Assembly (NCBI GenBank): GCA_037893245.1
Contig: JBAIAA010000101.1
Location: forward strand, 558,001 to 622,000
Length of the DNA: 64,000 nucleotides
From: Crossaster papposus
Lineage: Eukaryota > Echinodermata > Asteroidea > Velatida > Solasteridae
Direction: 5' to 3'
In this document: one piece after another, positions 24,346 to 37,400 of the stretch
How the letters are laid out: every line of letters starts with the position of its first letter
Position numbering within the stretch: position 1 is the stretch's first letter
Notes under the pieces: generated by a model
Database searches by the model: none
The model's input: only the letters and a program-made list of their open reading frames with translations
Told to the model about the DNA's origin: nothing
Program-made: the position numbers and the translations under genes

Positions 24346-24597
24346 GGGGCCAATTTCACGAAGCTACTATTGTGTTAAGCACAAACATTTGCTTAGCATG
24401 AAAATGTGTCCTTGGCGAAAACAAGGTTACAGACCAAATTTTCACGAGATCTTTGCTCTTTTTGATTGATAATTAACTGTTTTTTGCTTAGTATGAAAAA
24501 AACACGTAGAATTTTGGCTGGTAACCCGTTTTTATTGAGCAAGACTTTTTTGTGCTAAGCAAATTGTTGTGCTTAGCAGCTCCGTGAAATTGGCCCC
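24346..24597. mobile_element. GGGGCCAATTTCAT family MITE, copy 3
   Basis: Full-length element, CTG directly repeated on both sides (ggcCTG / CTGttc), consistent with a 3-bp CWG target duplication. Confidence 0.85.
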
Positions 24598-25499
24598 TGT
24601 TCCCGAATGCACAGTGTTTACCTATTTACGTGTACAGTGTAGTGCTGCATGTGTGCCGCCGAGGGTCGTGACTCGTACTCGTAGTCGTACCGTCGCCGCC
24701 GGGCGCCGTCGCGCCGTAAACACAAATTTTGTTCCAAAAATTACTAAATTGGTGTCGTTCAATTCTGTCAAAGTGTTATCAATATTACTACAAGAATTCA
24801 TACAACCCAAATCATGGTCCTCAAGGATAACAAGTTTGTAATTTTCGCGAAAACAGTGACAGTGAATGACACTCGGCAGTTGAGTTGAGTTCTGACTTTT
24901 CTGAAAATTAAAAACAGCGCCAGACGTTTTCGTTCTCAGGACCAATTACTACTTCGCGAACGTTGGTCATAGTTTACACTATGTGAAGTACGAGGTTGAT
25001 CAATAATAGGACGTGTAATGACGGTTAAGCTTCTACTATTCTTATTTCCAGCCGTATTAGGTTAATGCATTTTGATGACTCTACTTACATGTACATGTTG
25101 TAGTTTTAAAATAATAAGTTCTATAATTCCACTTTTTAAATGTTGATGTTATTTCTAATACCTTCATTTGTAAAAAAAAAAATTAAAACTAACCAGAAAC
25201 GTGTTAGTGTAAAACAATTTTTTTTCTAAGTTTATGTTATGCGGCTTGAATCATGGAAGAATAAACAAAACGGTGACCCGTTGAAAGTAAATAAAGCGTT
25301 CTCATCAATAGTACCGCTAGTTACAGTTACAAGCTAAAAAAATATATATAAACAGTTTACGAACATTACTTAGACAAAATTTAATGAGAGGAAATACAAC
25401 AAGGTACGTTTTGCTTTAAACTTTTAAAATGTCACTTGAATTATCTGATTTCATTTTCCAATAGCTTTTGCACAGAAAAAAAGATACAAGGAAGGACTT

Positions 25500-25620
25500 T
25501 TAACAAGTTTACAAACTTTGCCCTAAAGTTCGTCGCCCTGAACAACCAAGATGGCGCTCTAAACACAATCTGACGACCGCGATCGCCCGGTGTTTATACG
25601 CGTCCTGTAAAGTAGGCCTA
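25500..25620. promoter_or_regulatory. Candidate promoter (YY1-like motif, CpG-rich)
   Basis: A local CpG-rich patch in AT-rich DNA with caaccaagatggcgctct, close to the YY1 consensus AAGATGGCGGC, followed by gaccgcgatcgcccgg. It lies between two divergent genes, so either could use it. Confidence 0.35.
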
Positions 25621-26534
25621 ATTAATATAGGCCCTAAGCTAAAATGGGATAATTTCTCATACGATAGTAAAATAGATTTGAGTGTGCAGTCTGACAGGAT
25701 TTTCATTAGTACAATAACAAGGTATGTAACTTGTAAGGTATGAAAATCCGAATAAATTTGCTGTCAATGTCATTTGTTGTGTACTGCACTGCACTAGGCA
25801 CCGTCCACTGCATCAGTATGAAGTATATGGCGCATGCAGAAGTCAGAACAACTCAACAAGTATTGCATTTGCAACAACATGATTACTTAAGAATCTACGG
25901 CTTTATAAATTGGTTGAGGTGTTGCTTTTAAGACATGAACGTACCTGGGGCAACCTATAAAACAATTATTAATTAGTCTAGGATTAATATTTTAACTTCA
26001 GGCATTGTTTTTAGCAAAATTTGCGAGCTAAAATAAATTGAGCATTTATGGAATTTTTGCTGTGTCAGGCGTCTGCCATAATATACAAAAGTGGTTACCC
26101 TTTTTTTCTACAGTACATAAACGAGCACCGTTTTAGCGAATCATTGAGCATTTTAGAAATTCTTTTTAGTTTATTATTTTTGCCTTTATTTATGAATATT
26201 CTCTTTTGAAAAAAGTGGCATTCAAGAATATATTTACGGATCTCCGACCAGACGGCCTTTCCTGCATGCCCTGATTTCTTAGTTTTGTTTCAACGAAACT
26301 AATAAGTTTTTATATTTGTATTCATTGTAGGCCTATGTGAAGACCATGTGAAACGTTTTGAAAATATACGGACAAAACTTAGTTTGAACAAACTGCAATA
26401 AAACACAAGGAATTCCTAATTTCCTTGCATCGAAACTAATAAATATATTTTTTTAAATAACACACTACAGTGCTTGTTGAAAGACCTTATAGTGAAAGTT
26501 AAAACAAACACGCGTACACTTTGATGATGATGAT

Positions 26535-26715
26535 CATCATCATGCATTTGTAAAGCGTCATCTATCTAGTTGCCTATTCCGAGGCGCTGCCAGGAACACC
26601 GGGGCGAACCCCTTCTCTTAGCGAAGAGTGTTACTGGGTTCTTTTACGTGCATTACACAACGCACGGGACCTACAGCTTTACGTCCTATCCGAAGGAGAA
26701 AATTCCAGTAAAACT
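26535..26715 (+). repeat. SINE-like conserved repeat
   Basis: Contains tgtaaagcgtcat, gaggcgctgccaggaa, gggttcttttacgtgcatta and acagctttacgtcctatccg. Closely similar blocks are common dispersed repeats in marine invertebrates, from memory. It carries no coding capacity. Confidence 0.5.
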
Positions 26716-27053
26716 AGGAATTCCTAATTTTGTTGTAACAAAACTAATAATATTCCCATATTTGTCAACACATTTCACCAACGTTACAGAAGATCGTAAA
26801 GATCATTTTTTGAAAAAATTAGGAAAAACTTTGAGTTTGAGCAAACTCTTGGGAAAACCCTGAGACATTTCTAATTTATTTCGTTGCGATGAAACTAGTA
26901 ATATTCCTATATTTGTCAGACTAATACACATTTTAGCACTAGTAATACCGTTAAAACCCCTAAAATCAATTGCAAGACAAGAGATTCGATATCGCTCACC
27001 CCTCTACAATGTTTAATGTTAATTTTCTATTTAACTTGAAGATTAAAGCAGCT

Positions 27054-29830
27054 ATGTCAACCGGATTAAGCCTACGAGGTGGCATTGATGCCAAGAATGA
27101 AAACTGTGACCAACCTATCCTAGATTACTCCTTCAAAGGGATGCTATTGTCAGATGGTAAATACAGTTTACACCCTACTTTGTTTTTATTATGTTTATTG
27201 TTTGGTTGAACTCTTTTTATATTTATGCCAGTAATTGGCATTTCATTCCATACCCCAGAATAATTAGTGGTTTATAAATAAAGCACCCAGGGTGCAAAAT
27301 ACGGTACCCTCTGGAGACATGAACACAATGTGTACAATGGAGACAAAACGTCTCCGGAGGGTAAATTTCTATAGATGAATAGGTCTCCACTGGGAATTTC
27401 ACGAATTAGATTTTTGGATTTTACTTAAATTACTCAAAAACTAGGATTAGGATGTGGGTTAGGGTTAGTGTTTGGGTTAGGGTATAATATAGGGTATATT
27501 GGGTCGAAATTTCAACCCAGGAAAAAAAATATGGTTAAAATGGGAGCATTTTGAAAAACGTGCTCGACTTTCTAACCATTTTGTACACGAGAACAAAGCC
27601 ATGTCTCCACAGTGATACAAAAATGCGAATCAAGGAACTAAAGTGTACTATTTAAAGGTAGTATACACCATTTGGTTTTGCTGTAATTTTTGAAAATGGA
27701 TGGGTTAGGTTATTCATACTTTATAGTAAATATTGTGATGCTGACCTATTTAAAGTTTTGTGTTCATTAATGTTGGAAAAACCAAGAAAAAAAAGTGCTG
27801 TTCTTGCAATCTGGTTTCTTGACTTCCTTCAGATGGATTCAATAAATTGGGGGAGGCGGGCAATGGTTTGAAATTGATACAAAATTCAACTATTCTTGAA
27901 AATCACATCACATCACGTGCCATGATTTCACAGGATGCTTGAAACTGTTATTCACTTACAGTCAAGTAAGATATTTTATAATAATTCAGTAGGTTTTTTT
28001 TATGTTTGCAAATGGTCTGTACTATCGTTAAGGCATTTTCTAATCATGGAAAATTTAGTAAAATTTCATTTTTTAAAAGGTTTATCTTTTCATAAAAAAA
28101 TATAATATGCCAAATTACTAGAATCAATGGAACAGAAACAATGCATTTGTAAAACGGCTCTTTTACCTTGTCATTGTGTAGGTTGGTCAATATTGCAAGA
28201 ATCCCTTTAAATAATTAAGGTATCTTTGCAGTTTCAGACCCTTTAATGTTTCAAGCTAACAGTGTAAAGGCGGCTATTGTTTTATTCTTTGACCTAATGA
28301 CGACTCATCTGTGAAAATTGTCTTTTGTTTTTGTGTAGATATCTTGGACGAAGAGCCACGGGTTGCCAAGAACAGCAAACTGGGGAAAAGCACCGAGGGA
28401 AAAGTCAACACGCAGACAGTGAAGCTCAACAACAATCAGCTCTCAGAGATGGCAGGGCTGGATGTAACATTTGAAAAGATCGTGGAAAGTCCCGAGGAAC
28501 TGACCTGGCTTGACCTCTCCTTCAATGACTTCTCCAAAATTGATCCGGTAGGCTGGGTTTATTCTTTGAATTTCACAAAAATTAGGCTGTGGAGGTTGTA
28601 CTTTGGGGCTGTCCACTTCTGTGGCTGGCCTTTCTTGGAAGCTCCTCCGGGATTTTCATTCCGACATTTTCAATAATTTTTCAATTTTCAAATCACCAAA
28701 GCTATACTTTCCATGCCTTTTTTTTTGAATTTTTTTTTTTATAATCTCTCCGGGGGAATTTTATTCATTAAAACCCTCTTCAGTGGTCATTACAGAAAAT
28801 AAATTAACCAGTTCGCGCCGGGATTATTTTAACATCGCCGAGCCCACGGGCGGGATTATTTTTAACGAAACTCGATCCGAAGCGTGTTCAGGCTGATAGT
28901 GCTGGGAAGCACACCCACGCATTTCCGGCCTGGCTCGCTGCTGACATACATTTCCGAACTTGAACTTGGCGTGTTTATGCGTCATCCGTTTTGAATTTGG
29001 GGAAATTTTTGCGTTTATATACGTCATCCGGCGCGAACTGGTTAAGTGAAAAGGGGTCCCATTTTACAATGAATTTGACAATATTACCCTTGGCTTAGTA
29101 ATAAATAAATATTTGTCAAGGTCGAAATATCGTTTTAACTCTAGTTTTTGTTAACCAGTTCACGCCGGGATTATTTTAACATCGCCGAGCCGACGGGCGG
29201 GATTATTTTTAACGAAACTCGATCCGAAGCGTGTTGAGGCTGATAGTGCAGGCAAGCACACCCACGCATTTCCAGCCTTGCTCGCTGCTGACAGACATTT
29301 CCGAACTTGGCGTGTTTATGCGTCATCCGTTTTGAATTTCGGGAAATGTTTGCGTATATATATGTCATCCGGCGCGAACTGGTTAAGTACCGGTACACTA
29401 AATAGAATACATGTAGTTCCATAACCTACAGACACATCCACATTAACTGTGCCTTTATGACTAGTTTAAGTATTTTTTTTTTTAGATTCATTATTTTTCG
29501 ATTCATTATTTTTTCCTTCTTAAAAAACCCCAACAGCTGCTCCTCAATTACACTAAGCTGAAAGTTTTGTACCTTCACGGCAACAACATCAGCAACCTGA
29601 GTGAGGTAGACAAGCTGGCAGGGCTCCCTGACTTGATAACCCTGACGCTACATGGTAACCCTTTGGAGGACCAGCAGAAGGGGTACCGGCAGAGCCTGGT
29701 GGCCAAGCTACCACAACTCAAGAAAATTGACTTCAGCTGCGTGACCAAATCGGACCGGCAGAACGCCGTGACATGGGAGCGGGTCTATGGCAAGCGAAGG
29801 CCACCCAAGAAACCTAAAGATGATGAGTAG
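27054..29830 (+). CDS. LRRC51: LRRC51 (leucine-rich repeat protein 51) homologue, 3 coding exons
   Basis: Exons are 27054-27156, 28339-28547 and 29537-29830, with phases joining into a 201-aa protein (the human protein is about 192 aa). The N-terminus has PILDYSFKGM, and exon 2 has EEPR followed by LTWLDLSFNDFSKIDP. Exon 3 has LKVLYLHGNNISNLSEVDKL, LTLHGNPLED, KGYRQ and then the capping segment KKIDFSCVTKSDRQN. These match the order of human LRRC51. Function is poorly known; in mammals the locus (LRTOMT) also encodes a methyltransferase, of which I see no sign here. It is head-to-head with NuMA, with about 4 kb between start codons. AATAAA signals lie at 30415 and 30527. The annotated ATG could be preceded by a noncoding exon, since an AG acceptor-like site sits just upstream. 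Confidence 0.93.
27440..27515 (+). repeat. Short degenerate telomere-like GGGTTAG stretch
   Basis: Reads gggttagggttagtgtttgggttagggta. Too short for an interstitial telomere; it may be the end of a decayed element. Confidence 0.4.
27652..28031. mobile_element. TTAA family B MITE, copy 4, diverged
   Basis: Left end ttaaaggtagtatacaccat and right end ggtctgtactatcgttaa are recognisable but mutated. Lies in LRRC51 intron 1. Confidence 0.7.
28804..29045 (+). mobile_element. TTAA family A MITE, copy 5, 242 bp
   Basis: Complete, with identical 18-bp termini and TTAA borders, in LRRC51 intron 2. Confidence 0.93.
29151..29386 (+). mobile_element. TTAA family A MITE, copy 6
   Basis: Second copy in the same LRRC51 intron, same orientation as copy 5, only about 105 bp away. 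It is slightly shorter through small deletions. Confidence 0.92.
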
Positions 29831-30414
29831 ACGTTGCGATTAAAAACACCTCACCCCTAGATTAGGTCTCAGACTAATTGAGTAATAACATTACAACCAC
29901 AGATTCTGATGTGGTCTTCAGAATGACATGATACAGTGCAATGCTCTCTAGAACACACACAAACAATTTATTTAATTTTACAGGGAAATTTAGGTACAAT
30001 TGTGTTGGTTTTGGTTTATCAGATAACTCTTAAACTTCACAGAATCTACGGGCGAGGTTTTCTAGCACAAATATTGACTTCTCTCATCCATGGTATATAG
30101 TGTTCACTTTCTGATCTGCGGCATGTTCTATTTTCCCTTAGCTTTGCATAATTTCAAAATAGAACATTCCACTAATTATCCTATGGGCCAGTTTTAATAT
30201 ACTGCCTAATTAGTTAGTACTTGTGTAATATTTGTGTAACATTTGAGGGGGGAAGAAGTAAATTTTAAATCAAACATGAAATTTTAACATGAAATTTAAA
30301 CACTATTTTGACAATGGCCTCCATCTCACCAACACTTGCCATCATTTTTATATTTGTCTTGAATAATACTGCTGAAACTTAGCATTTGTTGATGACAAAT
30401 TATTTTGTCTTCTA

Positions 30415-30420
30415 AATAAA
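30415..30420 (+). promoter_or_regulatory. Polyadenylation signal AATAAA for LRRC51
   Basis: Canonical hexamer about 585 bp after the stop codon. A second lies at 30527-30532. Confidence 0.5.
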
Positions 30421-30596
30421 TCAATTCAAGCAACCCACATATGAACATGAATTGGTCCAACTTAAGAATTGTTATAATATTTTTCCCATTCAATTACCTT
30501 TTTTGTTCGATGTATGAGCTTCTGCCAATAAATTAATAAGTTATCTGCCAACTGGTTACTTCTTTCTAAATACCAATATGATTTCAGTCATTACTA

Positions 30597-30870
30597 ATGT
30601 CAAAGAAACTAAAGTGGATAACTAAACTAATGAATTTCACTAAATTCCGAAGGTTTACAATCATGAATGCTGAAAAAAGCAAGAAAAACGGCGTTCGTTT
30701 TCAACCAGCGTCGGGCAGTAATTCTTATGTTGTTCTTGTTTTTTCCACGATCGCCATCTGGCAATCGAAAAAAAAAATTCCAATTTGATTTTTCAGAAAA
30801 ATTTCTGGATATCTAAATGAATTATTTTGCTGGATGCCTAGAATCATTATTTACTTTCCAGAAGTAGATA
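30597..30870. mobile_element. TTAA family B MITE, copy 5, fragment
   Basis: The family interior (aaaacggcgttcgttttcaa, ttattttgctggatgcctag) is clear, but both ends are lost. Confidence 0.65.
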
Positions 30871-31830
30871 TTTCTTTTTGAAAATATCACATACCACCGC
30901 CTACTGTTTTTACATGGAAAATGGGGACAAAAAGTGATTTTTATACAATTGTTATTGGTTCGATTGACCTTAATTTTTCTACCCTCGGTGATATCCGTCC
31001 AAATGTTTAATTAGTAAGTAGTTCATTTGCATACACAGATTAATCTTAAAAATGTACTTTTAACAATAATTTATTTACAATGAATGTGTATAATATGAAT
31101 TAGTGGAGTATGATTTTACAATATTTGTGTATTCAGTGAATTGTCATTGTATATTAGCTCCAAATATAGTTTGTTTTGGGTAATATACGTGTACAGTATA
31201 TCTATAGGCAATTCAATTGAAGTAACAATTAAAGTTGGGATCAAATTAAATGACAGTAAATATAACGTGCTACTGTTAAAGAGAAGTTATTTCTTCTTGC
31301 AGTGCAAGTAAGAACTCTTAATTTCAAGAAATCCTATTTAAAATTACATGTGATCTTACATAAGTAGTTCCTTTAACAAATTTCCACAAGTGTATATTCA
31401 GCTATTAAAACTGCATTTAAGAATAAAAATAATAATGTGAAATGCCCCCACAATTTTGTTTAAAGGAACAAACAAAAGCACATACTGTTTTCATTTTTTT
31501 TTAATTCGTCATAATTTTTGTTATCAAACTTTAACAACCAAACGAAAAAACAAAACCAAACACTTATTAAGTCCACAGTTCAATTTTTTAAACAATACAG
31601 TATTTGTTTAGACTAATCCATCGACCAAAATTATTACTGCTGTGGAATCGCATGAGGAAGTCTTGCACGTTGAACTAGTGGAGGCATTCCACGTGTATCT
31701 GTTGAAATAACTTGTTTTTACCTACATGATGTCACCTTTGTGTGGTCTCTTGAATGTTTCAATTGAAAATGTATACAATTTTGTCAGCAAACAAATGGAA
31801 CATTTTAGGCGCACTTATAAAACTGACCAT

Positions 31831-32187
31831 TTAAAGGTAGGATACACCATTTGTAGATATCGAAAATATTTACTACCGAATTATTAAGAAATATCTTACT
31901 CATTTGAAAGTAATAATGATTCTAGGCATCCAGCAAAATGATTGCGCTAGATATCCTGTAATTTGTCCGAAAAATTAAATTGTATAAAACAAATTTTTAC
32001 AATAAAAAAGAATAAAATAAGAATAACTGCCCTAAGCCGGTTAAAAACAAACGCTGTTTTTCAAGGCATCCATGATTGTAAAACTTCGGACAGGTCCGTT
32101 AAACGATATTTACTATGACATACAACCCCCCAAATCCACCCACTCACGATAATTCAAGCAATTACCAACGGTGTATCTTACCTTTAA
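31831..32187. mobile_element. TTAA family B MITE, copy 6
   Basis: Complete, ends TTAAAGGTAGGATACACC and GGTGTATCTTACCTTTAA. Confidence 0.9.
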
Positions 32188-33038
32188 AAGGGGATGAAGA
32201 TAGCAGAACCGAGGAAAAATAAATTAAAGTGCCAATGGTTTACCCGCTTCAAAACGCTTTACCCCTTGAATTATTGACAGAAAGGATTAACTAACAGATA
32301 ATAAGTACCAAATTTCTCAGAAAAGAAAATGACCAAGATATATTTGCAGTCCTTGCAGTGTATTTTAGTCCAATTATAACATCACTTCAAAGATCATAAG
32401 CATCAATTCATTTATCATAAAAATTCATGCTAAAAAAAGTAAATGAATTTAGCATATTAACACAAGTCAAGTAGAAAAAGATGCATTTTACAAATGACAT
32501 ACCAAACAGAGACTGTTTAATTGCAGATATTTTATAACCAATATATTTTATTGCCAAGCTGAACAAAAATGACATCTTTGACAAAATATCAAGAGCTGTA
32601 AACCACACATTAGATGCCATGTCAAATCATCTCTATTTAATACAGCATGTTGTTCGACAACACAAATACTGCGACTTGTAAGTCAGTTGGGTGTCAATTA
32701 TATTGTAAATTATATTGTAAATATGTACAATATTAAGGGACTTATTTTAGGGAGATGCATAAATTTACATGTGTTTCTTTCAGGTGTTTTTAGGTACTTT
32801 AAACTTTGTACACAAAATATGTGTACTTGTACAAATGTATGCTACCTAAAATTGTCAAGTCCTGAATTGTTGTTATCACTGGACTTTAGAATGCTTAACG
32901 AACATAAAAACCTACTGGGGACTAGTAACCAGGGTGGGGGCGTGTGGCGTGGACCCCTATCCCACTCTAATCCGTTATACATACTTATAGTCATGTAACA
33001 GAATCCAGACAAAATTGATAAATGGTCAGTAAATGCCA

Positions 33039-33272
33039 GGGGCCAATTTCATAAAATATGTAAGCAGACAAATTTGCTTAGCATGAAAACTCTTCCTTAG
33101 AAAAAAACAATGTTACAAATCAAATGTTAAGGTGATGTTTATCGTTTGTGACTGATATTCATCTGGTTTTTGCTTAGCATGAAAAGCACATGGTGTAACC
33201 CGTTTTTATTAAGCGAAACTATTTTTGTGTTAAACAAATTCGTGTGCTTGCATGTTTTATGAAATTGGCCCC
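33039..33272. mobile_element. GGGGCCAATTTCAT family MITE, copy 4
   Basis: TIRs ggggccaatttcataaa and tttatgaaattggcccc, with interior gcttagcatgaaaa motifs. Confidence 0.8.
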
Positions 33273-33473
33273 TGATGTCTAATGAAAACAAAAGGCAATA
33301 TCCTCTTGAAGTGATCACCGTTTGCCATTCCCCAGGTTTGCTAGTAACACGACTCTACACGTTATCCTTGGCTACATGACAAATACAGGTTTATGATTTA
33401 ATAGTGTCCCTTGAACACGGACAATGACAGACTGGGGGACTGCCAACATAGGGGGACAGTTCAGGGGCCAATT

Positions 33474-33697
33474 TCATAGAGCTGCTAAGCACAACAATTT
33501 GCTAAGCATGACAATTCGTCCTTGGCAAAAAAAAGGTTACAGACCGAATTTTCACGTGATATTTATTGATAATCAGCTGTTTATTTGCTTAACATGAAAA
33601 ACACGTGTAATTTTGGCTGGTAATCTGTTTTTAACGAGCAAGACCTTTTTTGTGCTAAGCAAATTGTTGTGCTTAGCAGCTCTATGAAATTGGCCCC
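33474..33697. mobile_element. GGGGCCAATTTCAT family MITE, copy 5
   Basis: Complete TIRs ggggccaatttcatagagct and agctctatgaaattggcccc, about 200 bp after copy 4. Confidence 0.88.
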
Positions 33698-34456
33698 TGA
33701 GTAGAGCACCAGAACAACACTCTGGAGATAGCAGGTTCACACCCCACCCAGTCAATTACCTTGTTCAACTTAAAACTAAAGTTAAAACAACAAAGGTCTT
33801 TAGTTTCCTACTGACATACTTCAATTCCAGTAGAAATTCCTCACTGTAATATTTTGCCTTAACGGAAACAATGTACAGAGTGGTTAACACATGGCATAGG
33901 CATTCCAAAAAGATATTTGTATTGTATACACTGTGTAGCCCCAAAACGTGAAAACCTTTAGTTGAAACGAAAAACGTGAAAAGTAAACAATAGCCCCATT
34001 ATCACTATTTGTAATACGTAAAAAGGGGACCTATTGTACTTTTCATGTATTTTTTTCAAACAAAGGGTTTTAACTTCTCCAGGCCTCACAGTGATACAAT
34101 TAGGTTTACCTTACATACGGACTGTGGACATTCCTTTGTCTTCATGTAGTTACAAAAACGTTGACTAAATACTCATTTTTCTTGCTTCCCCAAAACAAAT
34201 TTAACCTCAAATGTTGATTCTGGGCCTCTCAGCTGTTCCCCCTATCTTTTCTATATATAACCCTAACCCGTTTTTCCTCTAGCGCACTTTTTAGGAAACT
34301 TAAAAAAACCAGATTGTGGACCTGGCCAAGTCCACAAACCGTAACCTCATCCCGCATCGTGTGGACCTATATTGTTCGGAGGTCCACAGTACGTATGCTA
34401 GTCTAACTCATCATTATTTTTGTATATACATCTTTATTTTGTCAACCGATGCACAA

Positions 34457-37400
34457 TTATGTTTGTGGAAACTGCACGACCAGATCTTCTCGGTGTTTGA
34501 TTTTCAATCCTTTGACTGCCTTGGAGGCATTGTCAGCAGCAACTGTGATCTGAGGAAAAAAAAAAATGGGTTATTAACAAATAATTTAGAAAAAGGAAAA
34601 TGGTTATAAAGTATGGGAACAAAATCTAAGCTACATTAGGATCACCAAGTACTGGATTGATTAAAAAATAAGGATGGAAATAATGGCTGCCTGTTTACAA
34701 GATATTGTAACAAGACTTGAACCAACAAGATTCTGTTGAGGGCGCTATTTATACTTGGTCACTGAGTTAGTCAGTTAGTCATTGATTCAGTCAGAGGCCA
34801 ATAGTCTAGCCTTCTGGTCACGTAATGTGGACCGTGAGTGTTTAACCAGTTCGCGTCAGGATTATTTTAACATCACCGAGCCGAGGCGCAGGATTATTTT
34901 TAACGAAACTCGATCCGATGCGGGTTCAGGCCGATGGTCCGGGGAAGCACACCCACGCCTTTCCGGCCTTGCTCGCTGCTGACAGACATTTCTGGCCTTG
35001 CTCGTGGCGTGTTTATACGTCATCAGTTTTGAATCTGGGGAAAACTTTGCGTTTATATTTTTCATCCGGCACGAACTGGTTAACCAGTTCGAGCCAAAGG
35101 ACGTATATACAAGCAAAGTTTCCCTAGATTTAAAACTGATGACGCATAAACACATCACGAGCAAGGCCGAAAATGTCTGTCAGCAGCGAGCAAGGCCGGA
35201 ATAGCGTGGGTGTGCTTCCGGGACCATCGGCCTGAACCCGCATCGGATTGTGTTTCGTTAGAAATAATCCCGCACCTCGGCTCGGTGATGTTAAAATAAT
35301 CCCGGCGCGAACTGGTTAACAGGGTTTGAGGGTGCGACGGTGAAAGTTCGTGTTTTGGGGCTGTGCAATGTTTTTTTAACACAGTTCATATTATGATAGT
35401 GGGAATGTTTTGTCGGTACAAGGTTATGTCATGAAGTAAGGGGGTGTTTGTGGGTTTTGCAGGGGGTCTTCCAAAGTGATTGGGCGTTTTCTTAAATGAT
35501 ACCGGGTTATTTACAACGGCAAATCAACAACGTATAGGGAATTCTTTGTATAGCAGTCCTTGTGCTTTTGATACGCCTACCTATTTTGAAATTCACATTA
35601 CTCATCTCTTTTTAGTGGAACTGGGTCCAAATGAACACAAGTGGGAAAAATGCATGGGTCAGCCCTACATTTTTCAGATTTTCTCAACCAGCGTTTAGAC
35701 CAGTGCTAGTTCAGACTATTAAGGAAACCAAATTGCTGCAGAAGTCGATGGGAAATTACCGTTGTGCTTTGAATAAAAACACATAGTGATAAACATGCGT
35801 GTGACCATAAATTTACCCCTTGTGAAATGTGTGACAACTACTCGCGAGTACTTGATTACTCGCGAGTAATTTCTTCGCGAGTACTCGGGTGGGGAAAATC
35901 ACTACTCGCCCAGCACTAGTTCAGACCATGCTTAGGCCTAACATAAAAGTTTTGTCAGATCCCAAAATCTCCATGCTGCAGCAAGGTCCAGCACAGAGAT
36001 TGGAAATAATTCCATATCTGGGCAGCCTATGGGCCCCGACAGAAAAGAATTGTCGAGGAGAAACTCACAACGTTAGTTTCTCAATCCTAAAGAGTGTTCT
36101 CCAACTTTTGAAATGTAAGCATCCTTTATGGTAAAGGCTGGAATCTCCTCAGCATAACAACATGTGATGTCGAGATATAGAATTCTTTTCCCAACAGGAA
36201 CATGGTTAAAGGTAGGATACACCATTGGTAATTGCTTGAATTATCATGAATGAGTAGATTTGGGGGGTTGTATTTTATAGTAAATATCGTTTAACTGAGC
36301 TGTCCGAAGTTTTACAATCATGAATGCCGAGAAAAGGACAAAAAACAGAGGTTTATTTCAACCGGCGTCGAGCAGTTATTCTTATGTTATCTTTGGTTTT
36401 TTCGCGATCACCATCCGGCGATCGCGAATTTTTCATTATAAAATCCTATTTTTCGGAATAATTACAGGATATCTAGCGCAATCATGTTGCTGGATGCCTA
36501 GAATTTCAAATGAGTAAGATATTTCTTAATAATTCGGTAGTAAATATTGTTGATATCTGCAAATGGTGTATCCTATCTTTAATACATACAGAAATGTGTC
36601 GACGGTTTTAACTTTTTGACACCTACCATGTTGATATCTGCTTGTGATACTGGCTCATCAGCGAGCACCGTGTAGGGCACTGACACACCCTTTGGCAAGA
36701 CCAATAAACTGGACGATGGTTTCTTTGTTCCCGTGACAACTACTGCTACTCGCGAGCTGCGGAGAACAAAATAAGACGTACTTGATAGCCGCTGGTTAAC
36801 TGACAAGAAAATTGAAAGACACAGAATAGAAACCAGCAGATTTTTACAGCATTGCACCTTGGGCCAATTTCATGGAGCAGAATAGCATAATTTTTGCTTA
36901 GCCCAATAAAGTCTTGCTTAGTAAAAACAGGTTACTAGCCAAAACTTGATGTGCTATTCATGCTAAGTAAAAACCAGGTGAATACTAGTCACAAACAATA
37001 TATACATAACCAGGAAATTTGGTTTGTAACCCTGTGTTTACCAAGGAGGAATTTTTATGCTAAGCAATTTTTGTGATGAGCAGCTCCAGGATAAATAAAA
37101 AATGAAATCACAAATCTCTTAACATATCTAGAATTGGAAAGTTTTTTTTATTTATTCCATTTCTTTACCCAGGGTGTGCCCAAACAGTTTAGAAACTGGT
37201 TTTCATTGGGGCCCTGCATATATCATTAAATAAAATAACAGTACATATAAATACCACAACATTTACACAGAAATACAAACATAATATTTACAGATGTACA
37301 AGGATATTTACAGGAATACAAAACATTGATAACAAATTTACCAACCTGTATGTTCGTGCCCTGTCGAGATATTCATGCTGTTCCATCGTGTGAGAATCAA

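Larger units (their letters stand above)
23019..27053. other. Divergent NuMA/LRRC51 intergenic region
   Basis: Contains the presumed 5' UTR exons and promoters of both genes, a foldback at 23254-23459, a CGTACGAG inverted cluster, a MITE at 24346-24597 and a SINE-like motif at 26535-26715. A GC-rich block at 24655-24720 and a YY1-like caagatggcgctct at about 25547 are candidate promoter elements. No further coding exon was recognised. Confidence 0.5.
29831..34456. other. Intergenic region between convergent LRRC51 and LAMTOR1
   Basis: Contains the LRRC51 3' UTR (AATAAA at 30415 and 30527), MITE copies at 30597, 31831, 33039 and 33474, and otherwise AT-rich sequence with no recognised gene. 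A tRNA-like patch on the plus strand lies near 33700-33755. Confidence 0.6.

Noticed and set aside
24164..24469. Possible coding exon on the plus strand
   Set aside because: Overlaps CGTACGAG repeats and the MITE at 24346; no splice sites or homology recognised.
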